Shown here: one piece after another, positions 30,276 to 36,997 of the stretch
Numbering within the stretch: position 1 is the stretch's first letter
How the letters are laid out: each line of letters starts with the position of its first letter
NCBI GenBank assembly: GCA_905236955.1
Contig: CAJOQW010000027.1
Coordinates: 1 to 36,997 of the forward strand
Reading direction: 5' to 3'
DNA length: 36,997 nucleotides
DNA from: an uncultured Bacteroidales bacterium
GTDB taxonomy: Bacteria; Bacteroidota; Bacteroidia; Bacteroidales; UBA932
Made by a program: the position numbers and the translations under genes
Notes under the pieces: generated by a model
The model's input: the letters and a program-made list of their open reading frames with translations, nothing else
Told to the model about the DNA's origin: nothing
Database searches by the model: none

Positions 30276-33008
30276 ATGGAATACAATTTCAAAGAGATCG
30301 AAGCGAAGTGGCAGGCCCGCTGGGCTGCCGGGAAAACCTACAAGGTAGAGGAAGATCAATCACGGCCGAAGTTTTACGTGCTGGACATGTTCCCGTATCC
30401 TTCGGGGGCTGGGCTTCATGTAGGCCATCCCCTGGGTTACATAGCTAGCGATATCTATGCGCGTTACAAGCGTTTGAAGGGTTTCAACGTCCTGCATCCG
30501 ATGGGATATGACGCCTTCGGCCTTCCTGCCGAACAGTACGCCATCCAGACCGGACAGCATCCCGAGAAGACTACGGACGATAATATCGCCCGTTACCGCA
30601 GCCAGCTTGACAGGCTCGGCTTCTCGTTCGACTGGGACCGTTCTTTCCGCACCTGTGATCCCTCTTACTATAAATGGACCCAGTGGGCGTTCCTCAAGAT
30701 GTTCAAGAGCTGGTACGACCCGTTCCTGGACAAGGCCCGTCCAATAACCGAACTGGTCGGGCGCTTCGAGACCGAAGGCTACGACGGCATAACCCCTGAC
30801 GCGTGGAAATCTTTTTCCGAAAAGGAAAAGAGCGAAATACTCATGAATTACCGTATCGCCTATCAGGGCGAAACCAGTGTCAACTGGTGCGAAGGCCTCG
30901 GTACCGTGCTTGCCAATGACGAGGTGAAGGACGGCTTGAGCGTAAGGGGCGGATATCCTGTGGTACAGAAGAAGATGAAGCAGTGGCAGCTGCGTGTCTC
31001 GGCTTATGCCGAAAGGCTCCTTGCAGGGCTGGACAAGCTGGACTGGACGGAGTCGCTCAAGGATATGCAGCGCAACTGGATAGGAAAGAGCGAAGGCACC
31101 GAAATGATATTCGATACCGTCTGCGATGGCCGCCACCTGCCTATAACCATATTCACCACCCGTGCGGATACAGTTTTCGGGGTGACCTTCATGGTGCTTG
31201 CACCCGAAAGCGAACTCGTCCCGCAACTTACCGCCGCCTCCGAAAAGGCTGCTGTCGAGGAGTATCTGCAATATGCCGCCAAGAAGACTGAGCGTGAGCG
31301 CCAGGCCGAAACCAGGAACGTGACGGGGGTATTCTCCGGTTCGTACGGAGTCAATCCGCTGACAGGCGAGAAAATCCCCATCTGGATATCCGAATATGTC
31401 CTTGTCGGTTATGGCACGGGAGCCATAATGGGCGTTCCCGCCCACGACAGCCGCGACTATGCCTTCGCAAAGAAGTTCGGCCTGCCCATCATCCCCATCA
31501 TAGCAGGCGCAGATGTGTCCGAGAACAGTTTCGACGCCAAGGAAGGCATCATGGTCAATTCCGGTTTCCTTGACGGCATGGATGTGAAGCATGCCATAGA
31601 AGCAGCCAAGGATTATGTCGAGCGGAACGGTCTGGGACGGCGCAAGACCAACTACCGTTTGCGCGATGCGATATTCAGCCGCCAGCGCTACTGGGGCGAG
31701 CCGTTCCCCATCTACTACAAGGACGGCATAGCCACTCCGCTCCCCGAGAGCGAACTTCCGCTCGAGCTTCCCGAGATAACATCCTTCAAGTCCGACCATG
31801 GCGAGGCTCCGCTTGAGAGGGCAGCCGGTTGGAACTACAAGGGTTATCCGCTCGAGACCAGCACCATGCCGGGCTTTGCGGGATCCAGCGCCTATTATCT
31901 GCGTTACATGGATCCTTGCAACGACCAGGAACTCGTGAGCGCGGATGCCGACAGGTACTGGCGGAACGTGGACCTCTACGTTGGAGGGACCGAACATGCG
32001 GTAGGACACCTCATCTATTCCCGTTTCTGGAACAAGTTCCTTTTCGACATGGGTTATGTGTGTGAAGAAGAACCCTTCCGCAAGCTCATCAACCAGGGCA
32101 TGATCCAGGGGCGCTCCAACTTCGTCTACAGGGTCAAGGGCACGAACACCTTCGTTTCCGCGGGGCTCCTGAAAGATTATGACACCACCGAGATCCATGT
32201 CGACGTGAACATAGTACACGGCGACAAGCTGGATATGGCAGCTTTCCGTGCATGGCGGCCCGAATTCGCCGATGCCGAGTTCATCCTCGAGGACGGAGAG
32301 TACATTTGCGGCTGGGCGGTCGAGAAGATGAGCAAGAGCATGTACAATGTCGTCAACCCCGACGAGATATGCGATTCCTATGGGGCCGACACCCTGAGGC
32401 TGTATGAGATGTTCCTCGGTCCGGTAGAGCAGAGCAAGCCATGGGATACCAAGGGTATCGACGGCGTGCACCGCTTCCTCAAGAAATTCTGGCGCCTTTT
32501 CTACAACCAGGACAAATTGCTGGTGACGGATACGGAGCCCTCTCCGGCGGAACTCAAGGCCCTCCATACCCTCATCGGCAAGGAGCAGGAGGATATCGAA
32601 TCTTTCTCCTACAACACCAACATCAGCGCCTTCATGATAGCGGTGAACGAACTCACCGACCTCAAAACCTCTTCCCGCGGTATCCTCGAACCGCTTGTCA
32701 TACTCCTTTCCCCGTTCGCCCCGCACATCAGCGAAGAACTGTGGCACGCCCTGGGACATGATGACAGCGTGGTGGAAGCCAGGTTCCCGGAGTTCAACCC
32801 CGCCTTCACGGTGGAGGACAGCGTTACTTATCCGGTATCTTTCAACGGCAAGACGAGGTTCACCGTGAACCTTCCCAAGTCGGCTTCAACCCAGGAGGTG
32901 GAAGCCGCGGTGAGGGCTCTTCCCGATACTGCTAAATACGTGGCAGACAAGCAGGTAGTTAAAGTGATAGTAGTTCCCGGAAGGATAGTTAACATAGTCT
33001 TGAAATGA
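30276..33008 (+). CDS. leuS: Leucyl-tRNA synthetase
   Basis: A 910-residue class I aminoacyl-tRNA synthetase that charges tRNA-Leu. The HIGH signature is HVGH (48-51) in YPSGAGLHVGHPLGY and the KMSKS motif is at 684-688. The CP1 editing domain has the TTRADTVFGVTFMVLAPES and YGTGAIMGVPAHDSRDY segments with the conserved Thr-rich and Asp residues. Length is normal for Bacteroidota. The start lies 15 bp after the M28-TonB gene, with no obvious promoter. The stop overlaps the first YitT gene (ATGA). Confidence 0.98.
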   Translation: MEYNFKEIEAKWQARWAAGKTYKVEEDQSRPKFYVLDMFPYPSGAGLHVGHPLGYIASDIYARYKRLKGFNVLHPMGYDAFGLPAEQYAIQTGQHPEKTTDDNIARYRSQLDRLGFSFDWDRSFRTCDPSYYKWTQWAFLKMFKSWYDPFLDKARPITELVGRFETEGYDGITPDAWKSFSEKEKSEILMNYRIAYQGETSVNWCEGLGTVLANDEVKDGLSVRGGYPVVQKKMKQWQLRVSAYAERLLAGLDKLDWTESLKDMQRNWIGKSEGTEMIFDTVCDGRHLPITIFTTRADTVFGVTFMVLAPESELVPQLTAASEKAAVEEYLQYAAKKTERERQAETRNVTGVFSGSYGVNPLTGEKIPIWISEYVLVGYGTGAIMGVPAHDSRDYAFAKKFGLPIIPIIAGADVSENSFDAKEGIMVNSGFLDGMDVKHAIEAAKDYVERNGLGRRKTNYRLRDAIFSRQRYWGEPFPIYYKDGIATPLPESELPLELPEITSFKSDHGEAPLERAAGWNYKGYPLETSTMPGFAGSSAYYLRYMDPCNDQELVSADADRYWRNVDLYVGGTEHAVGHLIYSRFWNKFLFDMGYVCEEEPFRKLINQGMIQGRSNFVYRVKGTNTFVSAGLLKDYDTTEIHVDVNIVHGDKLDMAAFRAWRPEFADAEFILEDGEYICGWAVEKMSKSMYNVVNPDEICDSYGADTLRLYEMFLGPVEQSKPWDTKGIDGVHRFLKKFWRLFYNQDKLLVTDTEPSPAELKALHTLIGKEQEDIESFSYNTNISAFMIAVNELTDLKTSSRGILEPLVILLSPFAPHISEELWHALGHDDSVVEARFPEFNPAFTVEDSVTYPVSFNGKTRFTVNLPKSASTQEVEAAVRALPDTAKYVADKQVVKVIVVPGRIVNIVLK

Positions 33009-33958
33009 AACACGGGAACAAGGTTCTGCGCACTGTGTGGGAGTATGCGGTAATGACGTTCGCTACTTTCATCTACACTGTGTCCTGGGAGGCGTTCATG
33101 ATACCCAATGAGATGTCGGCCGGCGGCCTGATGGGAGTCTGTACCATCATCGAGTTCGCGACCGACGGCCTGATAAAGGCTTCATATTCATTCTTCGTCG
33201 TGAACGCCCTTCTCATATTGATGGCCGTGCTGATATTCGGGATCGGTTTCGGGTTCAAGACCCTGTACTGCATCCTGATGTCCTCGGTCTTCCTCTGGCT
33301 GGTCGACGACTGGAGCTGGTTGCATGCCATCCCTGGCAATTTCCTCTATGTAAAGGATCCGACCCTTGTGCCCATCATCGCCGGTTTTTTCGAGTCCCTG
33401 GGTATAGGCTTGTGCCTGAGGAACGGCGGCAGTACAGGAGGGACGGATATAGTGGCCCTGGTAGTCAACAAGTACTGGCCGGTATCCCTGAGCGGGGTGT
33501 TTTTCATCACCGACCTTATAGTCGTGGTGTCGCAGTTGCTCCTGCGGCCGGGTTTCGGATCCTATTCAGGCGACCCGAAGACCTTCAACGACGTGGTTTA
33601 CGGCCTCCTGGAGATAGTGACCTTCGCGCTCACCATAGACATGTTCACGATAGGCGGCAAGAACAAGATGCAACTCCTCATCTTCTCCGAGAAATACCAG
33701 GAGATAGCCGACTACATCAGCGGTAAGATGGAAAGGGGAGTGACGGTCCTGAAAGCCCAGGGCTGGTACACGAAGCAGTCCAAGAACGTGCTGCTCGTGC
33801 TGCTGACCCGCAGTGAGTTCTCCCCGCTTAGCAAGGAAATCAACAGGATCGACAACAAGGCCTTCCTGAGCGTTAACAATGTCGGCGAAGTGTACGGTGA
33901 AGGTTTCACCGCGATAAAGACCGGCAAATTGACCCTGAAGAAAAAACCGGATGAATAA
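33005..33958 (+). CDS. YitT family membrane protein, copy 1
   Basis: A 317-residue protein with an N-terminal YitT_membrane (DUF161) region of about five helices and a C-terminal DUF2179 cytosolic domain (about 220-305). The GGSTGGTDIVALVVNKYW motif in the membrane region is typical. The YitT family is widespread and its transport or signalling role is not settled. It is coupled to leuS by ATGA and to its paralogue by TAATG. Confidence 0.92.
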   Translation: MKHGNKVLRTVWEYAVMTFATFIYTVSWEAFMIPNEMSAGGLMGVCTIIEFATDGLIKASYSFFVVNALLILMAVLIFGIGFGFKTLYCILMSSVFLWLVDDWSWLHAIPGNFLYVKDPTLVPIIAGFFESLGIGLCLRNGGSTGGTDIVALVVNKYWPVSLSGVFFITDLIVVVSQLLLRPGFGSYSGDPKTFNDVVYGLLEIVTFALTIDMFTIGGKNKMQLLIFSEKYQEIADYISGKMERGVTVLKAQGWYTKQSKNVLLVLLTRSEFSPLSKEINRIDNKAFLSVNNVGEVYGEGFTAIKTGKLTLKKKPDE

Positions 33959-34929
33959 TGGCTGTACTCAAACACAACTTCGCGACCGTCCTTAAGGAAT
34001 ACGCCCTGATAACCTTCGGTATCGTGTGCTATTCCCTGGCATGGGATATTTTCTTGATACCCAACAACCTGGTAGGCGGCGGGGTTACAGGTGTCGGTTC
34101 CATCATCGAATATGCCACGCACGGCGTCATCAAGACTGGATACAGCTATTTCGTAATCAACGCCATACTCCTTACCGTCGGGCTCTTCACCTTGGGGAGG
34201 GGCTTCGGAATCAAGACTGTCTATGCGGTCCTCATCGCATCCCTCACCCTTAGTCTTGGCGGGGACATCATCCCGAAGAGTTTCATCCAGGCGATGGCCA
34301 TCGACAACGGCAAGTTGCTGAGCGTGATCATGGGCGGCATGCTCGCCGGTTTCGGCATAGGGCTCACCATGTCGCAGGGAGGCAGCACGGGAGGAACGGA
34401 CATAATCGCCCTCATACTGAACAAGTACCGTGGCATATCCCCGGGGAAGGTCATCCTATGGATAGATGTGGTCATCATAGCATCTTCCATCCTAGTCCCT
34501 TCCTATACTCCGGACGGGACGCTGGTGCCCTTCATCGACAAGATAATGGTGGTGGTTTACGGCTATATCCTGGCGGCCGTGCTGAGCATAGTGCTCGACT
34601 GGACCCTTTCCGGATCCAGGCAGAGCGTGCAGGTGTTCATAACTTCGAGGAAGCACGCAGAAATAGCCGACGAAATCACCCATGAGTTCCATCGCGGGGT
34701 CACCGTCCTGAATGGCAAGGGATGGTATTCCCAGGAGGCGGTCCAGGTACTTATGGTGCTCACTAGGAAAAATGACCTGAACCTGATGCTGAGGAGCATA
34801 AAGGCCATCGATCCCAATGCCTTCGTTTCGGTGGCTTCGGTTACGGCCGTCTACGGCAAGGGTTTCGATGCCATAAAAGGTGCCCTTAAAGGGGGTAATC
34901 AAGGGGGTAAATCTCCCGAAAAATCTTAG
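33958..34929 (+). CDS. YitT family membrane protein, copy 2
   Basis: A 323-residue paralogue of the preceding gene with the same architecture: GGSTGGTDIIALILNKYRG in the membrane part and a DUF2179 domain (VQVFITSRKHAEIADEITHEFHRGVTVLNGKGWY) in the C-terminal part. The two copies share helix order but differ in most positions by eye, so the duplication is old. The extreme C terminus is low-complexity Gly/Lys (GGNQGGKS), encoded by a tandem GGGGGTAA repeat in the DNA. The stop is followed by about 108 bp of intergenic DNA. Confidence 0.92.
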   Translation: MAVLKHNFATVLKEYALITFGIVCYSLAWDIFLIPNNLVGGGVTGVGSIIEYATHGVIKTGYSYFVINAILLTVGLFTLGRGFGIKTVYAVLIASLTLSLGGDIIPKSFIQAMAIDNGKLLSVIMGGMLAGFGIGLTMSQGGSTGGTDIIALILNKYRGISPGKVILWIDVVIIASSILVPSYTPDGTLVPFIDKIMVVVYGYILAAVLSIVLDWTLSGSRQSVQVFITSRKHAEIADEITHEFHRGVTVLNGKGWYSQEAVQVLMVLTRKNDLNLMLRSIKAIDPNAFVSVASVTAVYGKGFDAIKGALKGGNQGGKSPEKS

Positions 34930-34961
34930 GTCCGGAAATAATTTTTTTTTTGACTTTTACC

Positions 34962-34988
34962 CCTGCCTCTACTCCCCGTGGAGGCAGG
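34962..34988 (+). terminator. Hairpin in the YitT/AraC intergenic region (possible terminator)
   Basis: CCTGCCTC (34962-34969) pairs with GAGGCAGG (34981-34988) over an 11-nt loop, then ATTTAA follows. The T tract after the stem is weak, so termination is uncertain. Ten consecutive T residues (34942-34951) lie upstream of the stem instead. It may end the leuS-YitT transcript or belong to the AraC gene leader. Confidence 0.45.
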
Positions 34989-35037
34989 ATTTAATCGTAT
35001 ATTAGGCCCGAAAACAACAACAAAGACTTCTTAAAGT

Positions 35038-36069
35038 ATGAAAAAAACACTAGCTAAGGCATTTATCATCAGGGCAATTTCCGTTTTCTCGTTAATTGTT
35101 TTAGTCGTGCTCCAAATTGTTTCGGGCGGAGGTTTCGGTATCAGGTGCCTTCTCGCCGACTTCATCATCTGCTCGTCCGTGCTCATGATATACCCTTTGA
35201 GTTACGAGGATGCGGGTAAATCCATACCTTTTGCTTCGGGACTCTCGGTCCTGGGAGCGGTAATGTCCCTATGCCCTTTCTTCTATGGCAACGAGTGCCT
35301 GTTGGGAATGCTTGTATCCTTGTCCGTGACGGTGATGTATGCTATTTACCGGGCATGCAGCAAATACGACAATGTCCGTACCCTTTTCCGCCTGGATTCG
35401 GTATGGTGTGCCGTCGAAGATTATTCAAGGGCTTCGTATCAGTTGCTTCTCTGCCTGATAGGCGTTTCCGCCCTTACGGCATGCCGGTATGAGGCTCCCG
35501 CCTGGGTGTTCATCTTCCATCTGATCATGCTCACGGCCTTCTACGGGGCACAGTATTACCGCGCTTACACGGGCAGGACGCTTTTCATCGGTTCCCGCAG
35601 GGAGAAGTCGATAAAGGAGATAATGCGGGGAAATCTGAGGAGCATGCCGGATTCGGCTGGTACCGACGAACAACTCAATGCGGTTTATTCCAAGGTCATC
35701 AAATATATGGAGACCAAGAAACCTTACCTGGTGGACGGCTTTTCCATAGATGACCTGGCAAGTGCGGTGTTTACCAACAAGGTCTATTTATCAAAGGCCA
35801 TCAACTATTTTTCGGGGCGGAACTACAGGCAGTTCATCAATTATTACCGTATATCCTACGCTACGGAACTCATGCGCAAGGACAGGAATATCAAGATAGT
35901 GGAACTGGCTATGACATGCGGATTCCATTCGGTGGTTACGTTCAACATGGCGTTCAAGTTATATATGAACATGACCCCCACCGCCTATTACGGGGTGCTG
36001 GCCACTAAAGACGTACTCCCTTCCAACTCCCAGGGACAGTGGCGGTTAACTCCATCACTGTCTTTCTGA
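35038..36069 (+). CDS. Membrane-anchored AraC-family transcriptional regulator
   Basis: A 343-residue protein. The N-terminal half contains several predicted transmembrane helices (roughly residues 10-30, 36-53, 65-100, 133-150, 160-175). The C-terminal region (about 210-320) carries the AraC two-helix-turn-helix domain: FSIDDLASAVFTNKVYLSKAINYFSGRNYRQFINYYRISYA then IKIVELAMTCGFHSVVTFNMAFKLYMNMTPTAYY. The last about 25 residues lie beyond the domain and overlap the antisense rluA-type gene by 65 bp. Such membrane-tethered AraC regulators without a periplasmic sensor are a Bacteroidota theme. Targets are unknown. Confidence 0.9.
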   Translation: MKKTLAKAFIIRAISVFSLIVLVVLQIVSGGGFGIRCLLADFIICSSVLMIYPLSYEDAGKSIPFASGLSVLGAVMSLCPFFYGNECLLGMLVSLSVTVMYAIYRACSKYDNVRTLFRLDSVWCAVEDYSRASYQLLLCLIGVSALTACRYEAPAWVFIFHLIMLTAFYGAQYYRAYTGRTLFIGSRREKSIKEIMRGNLRSMPDSAGTDEQLNAVYSKVIKYMETKKPYLVDGFSIDDLASAVFTNKVYLSKAINYFSGRNYRQFINYYRISYATELMRKDRNIKIVELAMTCGFHSVVTFNMAFKLYMNMTPTAYYGVLATKDVLPSNSQGQWRLTPSLSF

Positions 36070-36781
36070 CAGGGTGGATGAAGGTTGCCTTGTATGAGTG
36101 GAGGCATATGCTTCCGTCGGGATTCGACCTGGGGGCCCCGTATTTGAGGTCGCCTTTGATGCAGCAGCCGATGTGGGAAAGTTGGCAGCGGATCTGATGG
36201 TGCCTTCCGGTGAGCAGTTCCACTTCGAGCAGATGGTATTTGTCGGTATCCAGGATGTGGCGGTATTTGAGTTTCGCCAATTTCGCAGGCTCTCCGGCAA
36301 AGGCAGCAGCCTTCCGGCCAGTAGGTGATTTCGGGAGAGGCTGTCCTTCAGGCACTGCAGTTTCCGGAGCGTCGACGACGTAGCTCTTGTTCTGTTTCTC
36401 GTTGCGGACCAGCCAGTCCTCCAGCAGTCCTTCCTTCATTTTGGGAGCCTTGCAGCAGAGCGCCAGGTATGTCTTGTGGACATCCCCGTCGCGGAACATC
36501 CCGGTGAGCCTTTCCAGGGCCTTTCCGGTTTTGGCAAAGATGACGAGTCCGCTGACGGGACGGTCGATACGGTGGGGAACACCCATGAAAACCTGTCCCG
36601 GCTTGGCATCCCTGGCAGCGATGAAGGCCTTGAGGGTTTCGCTCAGCGGCTCGTCCCCGGTCTTGTCGCCCTGGACTATTTCGCCCGGCCTCTTGTCGAA
36701 GACCAGCAGATGGTTGTCCTCGTAGATTATCCTGCTGCGGATATCCCCGGTTTCCTCGTTTGAAAGCTGCCTGTAGATCAT
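36005..36781 (-). CDS. RluA-family pseudouridine synthase
   Basis: A 258-residue protein of the RluA family, which isomerises uridine to pseudouridine in rRNA or tRNA. The catalytic Asp73 lies in HRIDRPVSGLV (70-80), followed by YLALCCKAP, LTGRHHQIRCQLSHIGCCIKGDLKYG and CLHSYKATFIHPV, all expected. The N-terminal S4-type RNA-binding domain of RluC/RluD is absent; the protein begins with the catalytic domain. Target position cannot be inferred. The 3' end overlaps the convergent AraC gene by 65 bp. Confidence 0.93.
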   Translation of the reverse strand: MIYRQLSNEETGDIRSRIIYEDNHLLVFDKRPGEIVQGDKTGDEPLSETLKAFIAARDAKPGQVFMGVPHRIDRPVSGLVIFAKTGKALERLTGMFRDGDVHKTYLALCCKAPKMKEGLLEDWLVRNEKQNKSYVVDAPETAVPEGQPLPKSPTGRKAAAFAGEPAKLAKLKYRHILDTDKYHLLEVELLTGRHHQIRCQLSHIGCCIKGDLKYGAPRSNPDGSICLHSYKATFIHPVRKTVMELTATVPGSWKGVRL

Positions 36782-36788
36782 GGTTGCG

Positions 36789-36796
36789 CAAAGATA
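36789..36796 (-). promoter_or_regulatory. -7 element (TATCTTTG) of the RluA-type gene
   Basis: An exact TAnnTTTG match seven bases from ATG (36781), so the leader is only about three bases. It is bordered upstream by the perfect dyad TGACAATTTGTCA (36798-36810). Confidence 0.6.
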
Positions 36797-36797
36797 A

Positions 36798-36810
36798 TGA
36801 CAATTTGTCA
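36798..36810. promoter_or_regulatory. Perfect 13-bp dyad (TGACAA-T-TTGTCA) between rluA-type gene and dnaK
   Basis: Six-base arms are perfectly inverted around a single T. It occupies the -33/-7 spacer of the rluA-type promoter and lies about 90 bp upstream of dnaK. The size and position resemble a dimeric repressor site; no other copy was noticed elsewhere in the window. A chance occurrence is possible. Confidence 0.35.
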
Positions 36811-36849
36811 GAAAACGGTTATGGCACGCGTTTGGTTTATTCCATTGCG

Positions 36850-36865
36850 TCCCCGCAGCAGGGGA
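36850..36865 (+). other. Small hairpin in the dnaK upstream region
   Basis: TCCCC (36850-36854) pairs with GGGGA (36861-36865) over a GCAGCA loop. It is not the CIRCE heat-shock operator (TTAGCACTC-N9-GAGTGCTAA). No TAnnTTTG match was found between here and the dnaK start, so the dnaK promoter may be of a different class. Confidence 0.3.
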
Positions 36866-36898
36866 TTTACAGAATAATAGATATAAATAAAAGATATT

Positions 36899-36997
36899 AT
36901 GGGAAAAATCATCGGAATCGACCTCGGAACTACCAACAGTTGCGTGGCAGTGATGGAAGGCAACCAGCCTACCGTCATCATCAATAACGAAGGCGAA
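36899..36997 (+). CDS. dnaK: Molecular chaperone DnaK, 5' portion only
   Basis: The first 33 codons of DnaK are present before the right edge. MGKIIGIDLGTTNSCVAVMEG is the diagnostic N terminus of bacterial Hsp70, containing the first phosphate-binding loop of the nucleotide-binding domain. The gene is truncated by the window, not broken. It is divergent from the RluA-type gene, with 117 bp between them. No CIRCE element was seen. Confidence 0.95.
   Translation, partial: MGKIIGIDLGTTNSCVAVMEGNQPTVIINNEGE

Noticed and set aside
30360..32759. 799-codon open frame antisense to leuS
   Set aside because: Same effect of GC-rich codon use opposite a certain gene.
36782..36898. CIRCE operator upstream of dnaK
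   Set aside because: No TTAGCACTC or GAGTGCTAA half sites are present; the hairpin and dyad differ in sequence.
1..36997. CRISPR array, insertion sequence or prophage
   Set aside because: No regularly spaced repeats, transposase motifs, or terminal inverted repeats were seen; the genes are ordinary chromosomal families.

Overview
The window looks like chromosomal DNA from a Bacteroidota member, probably of the order Bacteroidales. The evidence is an upstream TAnnTTTG box (the Bacteroidetes -7 element) at most transcription-unit starts, few recognisable Shine-Dalgarno sequences, and families typical of the phylum (DUF3822, DUF4293, GldI-like FKBP lipoprotein, membrane-tethered LytTR and AraC regulators, a Clp_N gene divergent from gyrA followed by a TPR gene). 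The DNA appears GC-rich by eye for this group. I could not assign genus or species. I saw no insertion sequence, phage, CRISPR array or rRNA. Almost all of the window is coding and no gene-free stretch exceeds about 300 bases.

Layout. 1-2.4 kb (minus): tRNA-Ser(UGA) with its own promoter, a two-domain acidic/aromatic lipoprotein, and a ComEC-like protein reduced to its membrane core. 2.5-4.6 kb (plus): acetate kinase plus a phosphate butyryltransferase-type acyltransferase. 4.6-11.1 kb (minus): a GHL10 glycoside hydrolase with its own promoter, and upstream of it a tightly packed five-gene unit transcribed DHH phosphoesterase, FKBP lipoprotein, MATE transporter, cytidylate-kinase-like protein, serine hydrolase lipoprotein. 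11.2-14.4 kb (plus): membrane-anchored hypothetical, short DUF3822 protein, rsmD, cstA. 14.4-15.7 kb (minus): acyl-CoA:carboxylate CoA-transferase. 15.7-18.5 kb (plus): mazG, tcdA, prfA. 18.4-19.7 kb (minus): FabF-type ketoacyl synthase. 19.8-21.9 kb (plus): membrane LytTR regulator, DUF4293, nucleoside phosphorylase. 21.9-22.4 kb (minus): a stand-alone Clp_N protein. 22.5-34.9 kb (plus): gyrA, TPR, CapA-like, phoH, SPOR-like lipoprotein, an M28-TonB fusion, leuS, two YitT paralogues. 35.0-36.8 kb: a membrane-anchored AraC regulator (plus) whose 3' end overlaps an RluA-type pseudouridine synthase (minus). The right edge cuts into dnaK.

How the genes work together. AckA, Ptb and the CoA-transferase suggest short-chain fatty acid fermentation with ATP recovery. 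Most other genes are translation, RNA and DNA housekeeping (prfA, leuS, rsmD, tcdA, rluA, gyrA, mazG) plus envelope functions. Neighbouring genes are joined by 1-8 bp start/stop overlaps in eleven places, and all five convergent gene pairs overlap or lie within 7 bp.

The points most worth a second look are: the M28-TonB fusion that lacks key catalytic and zinc residues; the Clp_N-only protein where relatives usually carry full ClpC; several -7 elements only 4-7 bp from the start codon, implying leaderless mRNAs; a release factor 1 with Gln in place of the decoding-centre His; and the Ptb/AckA pairing.
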